Assembly: GCA_002506745.1 (NCBI GenBank) | Contig: DAYE01000086.1 | Coordinates: 1 to 17,800, forward strand | DNA length: 17,800 nucleotides | Reading direction: 5' to 3' | Source of the DNA: Euryarchaeota archaeon UBA33 | GTDB taxonomy: Archaea; Thermoplasmatota; E2; DHVEG-1 | Part shown: positions 14,815-17,800 of the stretch, one piece after another | How the letters are laid out: every line of letters begins with the position of its first letter | Numbering within the stretch: the stretch's first letter is position 1 | Notes under the pieces: model-generated | What the model was told of the DNA's origin: nothing | Seen by the model: only the letters and a program-made list of their open reading frames with translations | The model's database searches: none | Made by a program: the position numbers and the translations under genes

Positions 14815-15654
14815 ATGAGAAAAATTAGAAAGAAAACAAATGATTATGCTGTGGTTGGTATTGTAACTGCCATATTGCTTATTGGTCTTATTGCTACGGT
14901 CATCTCTATTATTCAAGTCGTCTATGTCCCAAACATTATGGAACAGCGTGAAGCAGAGCATATGGACAAGGTGGAAGAGCAATTTGCATCTCTCACATCT
15001 GTTATTGACGGCCAAGCCGCCGATGCACGGAAAGGCATTCCGATTGCATCATTTGTGACACTCGGGAGTAGAGAATTACCCGTATTCGTAACAAGCAAAG
15101 CATTTGGTACCTTAGAAATTTTAGATAATTCATGCACAATAACTATTCAAAATACATCTATTTTCAATATAGGTAGAATCACGTATTCATCAGCGAATGC
15201 GTATTACCTTGATCAATTATATAGCTACGAGGCCGGTGCCATGATCGTGAGTCAGTCTCAGGGAAGTTCGATGTTAGTTCGACCAAGTTTTTTTGTTGAT
15301 TTAAATCTGTCCACTAATGTTGTAAATATTTCATTTGATGTTGTGAATGTCTCTAGTGTTGGCCATAAAGCTACGATGTCCGGTTTTGGAACCTGGCCTA
15401 TACAAACTGAGTTTCTTGGTATATCGAAAAACATTACGTTTTCCAATGTTAGCTATATTGCTATTGCGACACCTTTTTCGAATGCCTGGCTTGTGTTTAT
15501 TAATCATACATTGTTAAACGCAGGTCTCAATAAAACTGATTATCTTCTGACTGATACAGGGCCGACTGTTACGTTGCATTTTCTATCTAAGGTTAATCTA
15601 ATTTTTAAGATTGTTGAAATTCAAGCCCAGCTTGGCCCTGGCTGGATTGAGTAA
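14815..15654 (+). CDS. Membrane-anchored pilin-like protein
   Basis: The 279-residue product starts with a strongly basic leader (MRKIRKKTNDY), then a hydrophobic helix (AVVGIVTAILLIGLIATVISIIQVVYV, about 12-38) and a short charged amphipathic stretch (EQREAEHMDKVEEQF). The remainder, about 215 residues, is beta-rich and polar. This is the layout of pilin-like or pilus-associated proteins, although the usual S-x-[VI]-G motif is only partly kept (YAVVG), so prepilin-peptidase processing is uncertain. It follows the pilin gene with a GAGGA ribosome site (14803-14807). It converges on the vWA-bearing pilin-like gene, placing three surface-filament candidates side by side. It could alternatively be a stable membrane protein with an outward-facing domain. 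Confidence 0.72.
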   Translation: MRKIRKKTNDYAVVGIVTAILLIGLIATVISIIQVVYVPNIMEQREAEHMDKVEEQFASLTSVIDGQAADARKGIPIASFVTLGSRELPVFVTSKAFGTLEILDNSCTITIQNTSIFNIGRITYSSANAYYLDQLYSYEAGAMIVSQSQGSSMLVRPSFFVDLNLSTNVVNISFDVVNVSSVGHKATMSGFGTWPIQTEFLGISKNITFSNVSYIAIATPFSNAWLVFINHTLLNAGLNKTDYLLTDTGPTVTLHFLSKVNLIFKIVEIQAQLGPGWIE

Positions 15655-15893
15655 CAAGATTAACGTAAGGGAATATAAGACCGTAAAAAAAATTTGAATA
15701 TTTCTCTTCATGTAGTTGCTATGATCATCTCTGGGAATAGGATCGTTTGTCAATCCCAATAATGAAATCTATTCTAAAATCGAACGACCCTCTCAAAGAA
15801 TCTTCCCCCTAACTTGATGGTCATATACTAAATATAAGAAAGGTAAGTTTTTTTTAAAGAAAGTAGATCCATGAAAAAAAGTAGATTATTATT
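15655..15893. terminator. Convergent spacer with terminators for both strands
   Basis: The + strand has T8 at 15848-15855, about 195 bases after the pilin operon. The minus strand has T7 (A-run 15874-15880) just after the vWA gene and T8 (A-run 15685-15692) further on. No coding frame or RNA gene is convincing here. Confidence 0.5.
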
Positions 15894-17800
15894 TTAATGT
15901 ATTGGTATTATAACGATATTCGCCTCATTATTTTCAGTATTAGGGTCCGTCGATGGGGTCGCAGAAATAATTGCTACATTATTGATGTTGGAAAGACCGA
16001 AATAACTGCCGAGTATTTCACTAATGGTATTCGCAAACTCCTGCCATGATCTTGTTGTGTTTACCCATCCTGCTATGTAGGGTGGTGCGATATGACCTGG
16101 TTGAGGCCAGACTACCCTGTTTTTTAACCAATCTACATCAGGCCCTCCATACATACCTCCAACACCTACCCCAAGGGCATTAAATTGATCTTGATTGTTG
16201 GTCATTTGAAGTTTGCTGATTAGATAAGATTGGGCGTCCTCTACGCTTTTCAGTCCGAGATTCCACCATTTTCCAGCCCAATAATCCCCCTCAAAACTAT
16301 CATTGAGTAATACGTTAGTATTAGTTTTTATTTTAACGTCATCAATCCATACGCTACCTACCCCGCTTGTTGTAAAACGTATTTTAAAATTATTTTTGAA
16401 ATATTGTGAATCGGTAGTTGTTTTTGTGTAATGAATCCATGTATCTTTCGCACTTGCCCCGAGAGACACGATAGAATCATAGGAGGATCCATCATAGAAA
16501 AATAATTTCAAACCACTTGAAATTGTCGAATGTAATCTAAACCAAAAATCTACCGTGACACTTGTTACGCCTCCTGTATTCAAATCGTTACAGGTAAAAT
16601 CTCCATATCTAGCAGAACTTGATTTAGCTGAATAGTTACCGGTATGGTACTGGTCAATACCTTTGATCCAACCATCCCATCCTTGATAGATAGCGTTATA
16701 TCCACTGGTCCAGTAACAGTTTGCAACACCATCTGTAACTAAATTGATTATTTGTCTCTTGCTAGCATTAAACTTTCCGATGTTACGCAATTGATCTGCG
16801 GCAAGTCTAATACCACAACTCATGGGTGTAGAACCGGTAAGTTGATGCATATTCCTAATTTTAGTTCCAATGGATGAGTAGTTATATTTTGTAACAGTTG
16901 TTGGTGCTAATTCTACTTGTGCTTTCGTCCCTCCGAATTGGACAACTGTGAGCTCTACATTTCCATCATGCGGAAAGATACTTGAATTCTCTATCGACCT
17001 TGCTAGACCTTCTTTCATGAGAGTCCAATCACTGGATGAAATACTTCCAGAACCATCAAGTATCATAGCCATCTGAGTCGGCGTGGATGTGAGTACAGCA
17101 ATTGCTGTGACTACGAGACATACAGTTTCTCCAGGTTGCAGAAAAGGTATCTCCCATATCCCTGTATTCTTGTTATAAAATCCGGTCGCTGTCATGTTAC
17201 TATAATAGGAAAAATTCGCTGATAAAATATTTTGGACTACAATGTTTACGGCAGGAGTACCATCTATAGGATTTGACACGCAGATTGTGAAATTCACTTT
17301 TGATCCAATATACGGAGAGAGATTATCAGCAGTCACGGTTAAACTTAGATCGGTTTCTGGATAGACATCAAGGGTTGCATAGAATACAAGTGAATTGCTT
17401 TCTGTATCTACAGTATTTATATAAGTAGCGAAATAACTTCGGATGTTACTGATATTATAAGAAAATGGATAGATTACCTTCTCCCCGATGTCCCATCTTC
17501 CATCTGTTTTTGCATTAGCGTCTAAATAATTTTTTACCACAAACGTCTTAGCTATATCGCCCATATTTACGGTAATTTGGGTATCAAGACTTAGGGGATC
17601 ACCTCTTTTATGTTCAAACACTAGATTATTATCCTCAACCGTACCAACAATCGTTACGTTGGGAGGATTAATAGGTGGTGAAATCGATGAAACATTGTAA
17701 TAAATAACGCTGAATGAAGAAGCAACTAACAATAACATTAGAACTTCTCCTACAATTTCAGATACTGCATTGTTCTGTTTGATTCGATTAAAAAAATGCT
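15894..17800 (-). CDS. Pilin-like vWA protein with jelly-roll insertion (5' end outside window)
   Basis: The frame stays open from the TAA at 15894 to the window edge, so the start lies beyond 17800. Reading in from the edge gives RIKQNN-AVSEIVGEVLMLLLVASSFS, an archaeal class III signal with hydrophobic helix; the ATG at 17738 is internal to that helix and is not the true start. Numbered from that Met, residues about 25-215 are beta domains, including a DUF11-like one. A vWA domain begins near 222 with MIDAS residues DGSGS (228-232), Thr301/Thr304 in TGSTP and Asp336 in VTDGVAN. About 155 residues of jelly-roll (KGIDQYHTGNYSAKSS, GDFTCNDL, VTVDFWFR, VWIDDVKI) interrupt it before the vWA resumes at VEDAQSYLISKL. 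It is likely a metal-dependent pilus or surface adhesin; the ligand is unknown. The C-terminus IVIIPIH has no anchor. Confidence 0.85.
   Translation of the reverse strand, partial: HFFNRIKQNNAVSEIVGEVLMLLLVASSFSVIYYNVSSISPPINPPNVTIVGTVEDNNLVFEHKRGDPLSLDTQITVNMGDIAKTFVVKNYLDANAKTDGRWDIGEKVIYPFSYNISNIRSYFATYINTVDTESNSLVFYATLDVYPETDLSLTVTADNLSPYIGSKVNFTICVSNPIDGTPAVNIVVQNILSANFSYYSNMTATGFYNKNTGIWEIPFLQPGETVCLVVTAIAVLTSTPTQMAMILDGSGSISSSDWTLMKEGLARSIENSSIFPHDGNVELTVVQFGGTKAQVELAPTTVTKYNYSSIGTKIRNMHQLTGSTPMSCGIRLAADQLRNIGKFNASKRQIINLVTDGVANCYWTSGYNAIYQGWDGWIKGIDQYHTGNYSAKSSSARYGDFTCNDLNTGGVTSVTVDFWFRLHSTISSGLKLFFYDGSSYDSIVSLGASAKDTWIHYTKTTTDSQYFKNNFKIRFTTSGVGSVWIDDVKIKTNTNVLLNDSFEGDYWAGKWWNLGLKSVEDAQSYLISKLQMTNNQDQFNALGVGVGGMYGGPDVDWLKNRVVWPQPGHIAPPYIAGWVNTTRSWQEFANTISEILGSYFGLSNINNVAIISATPSTDPNTENNEANIVIIPIH
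16245..16718 (-). other. Jelly-roll module inserted in the vWA domain
   Basis: Residues about 341-498 (from the Met at 17738) interrupt the vWA domain just after its TDG motif. The segment matches a family of extracellular jelly-rolls known for DQYHSGSYSAKSS, GDFTC-x-DL, VDFWFR, LYYYDG, TW-x-HYT and VW-x-DDV. The DSFEGDYWAGKWW strand, normally at the start of such modules, appears here after VWIDDVKI instead. This suggests a circularly permuted module or a truncated second copy. Confidence 0.65.

Noticed and set aside
15736..15792. Imperfect inverted repeat AGGATCGTTTG / CGAACGACCCT in the convergent spacer
   Set aside because: It has two mismatches in 11 bases and a long loop, with no T-run next to it; not distinguishable from chance.
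1..17800. CRISPR arrays, insertion sequences, transposases or phage genes
   Set aside because: No regularly spaced direct repeats, transposase motifs or terminal inverted repeats with target duplications were seen on either strand.

Overview
The window looks like a stretch of archaeal (euryarchaeal) chromosome, probably from the Thermoplasmata or a related uncultured lineage. Supporting signs are TATA-type promoters about 25 bases before inferred transcript starts, Shine-Dalgarno sequences of the AGGTGA type, pure T-run terminators, two proteins with archaeal class III (type IV pilin) signal sequences, a tRNA-Asp without encoded CCA, a KaiC/RadA-like ATPase, and several large secreted beta-sandwich proteins. 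The lineage is inferred from protein style, not from a marker gene.

Layout. Positions 1-93 hold the 3' end of a + strand gene. It converges on a secreted gingipain-type (C25) cysteine peptidase (304-2745, minus). A PHP-family phosphoesterase (2942-3613, minus) diverges from a + strand block. That block comprises a single-domain KaiC-like ATPase, a class II aldolase-fold protein that has lost all three metal-binding histidines, and MtnA (methylthioribose-1-phosphate isomerase), with a 4-base overlap between the last two. A small double zinc-ribbon protein with its own TATA box follows. Next come a secreted beta-sandwich protein on the minus strand (6777-7784) and, divergently, a two-gene + strand operon of very large secreted proteins (892 and 1018 residues). 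A tRNA-Asp(GTC) lies on the minus strand at 13830-13902. The right end is a pilus-type cassette: a pilin and a pilin-like membrane-anchored protein on + converge on a large minus-strand pilin-like protein. That last protein carries a von Willebrand A domain interrupted by a jelly-roll module, and its start lies outside the window.

Themes. Most of the coding capacity is for the cell surface. Three proteins (the partial one, the C25 peptidase and the 335-residue protein) end in the same tail, consensus F-[VL]-LGPFVL-x-[VI]-[KR]. In the two complete ones it closes a homologous domain of about 95-100 residues, a candidate lineage-specific sorting or anchoring module. The two giant secreted proteins share an Ig-like domain at opposite ends (N-terminal in one, C-terminal in the other), suggesting they work as a pair. 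The vWA/jelly-roll pilin-like protein is a good candidate for a pilus-tip or surface adhesin. The intracellular block pairs intact MtnA with an aldolase-fold protein that should not catalyse the usual zinc-dependent reaction, so the standard methylthioadenosine-salvage interpretation needs testing.
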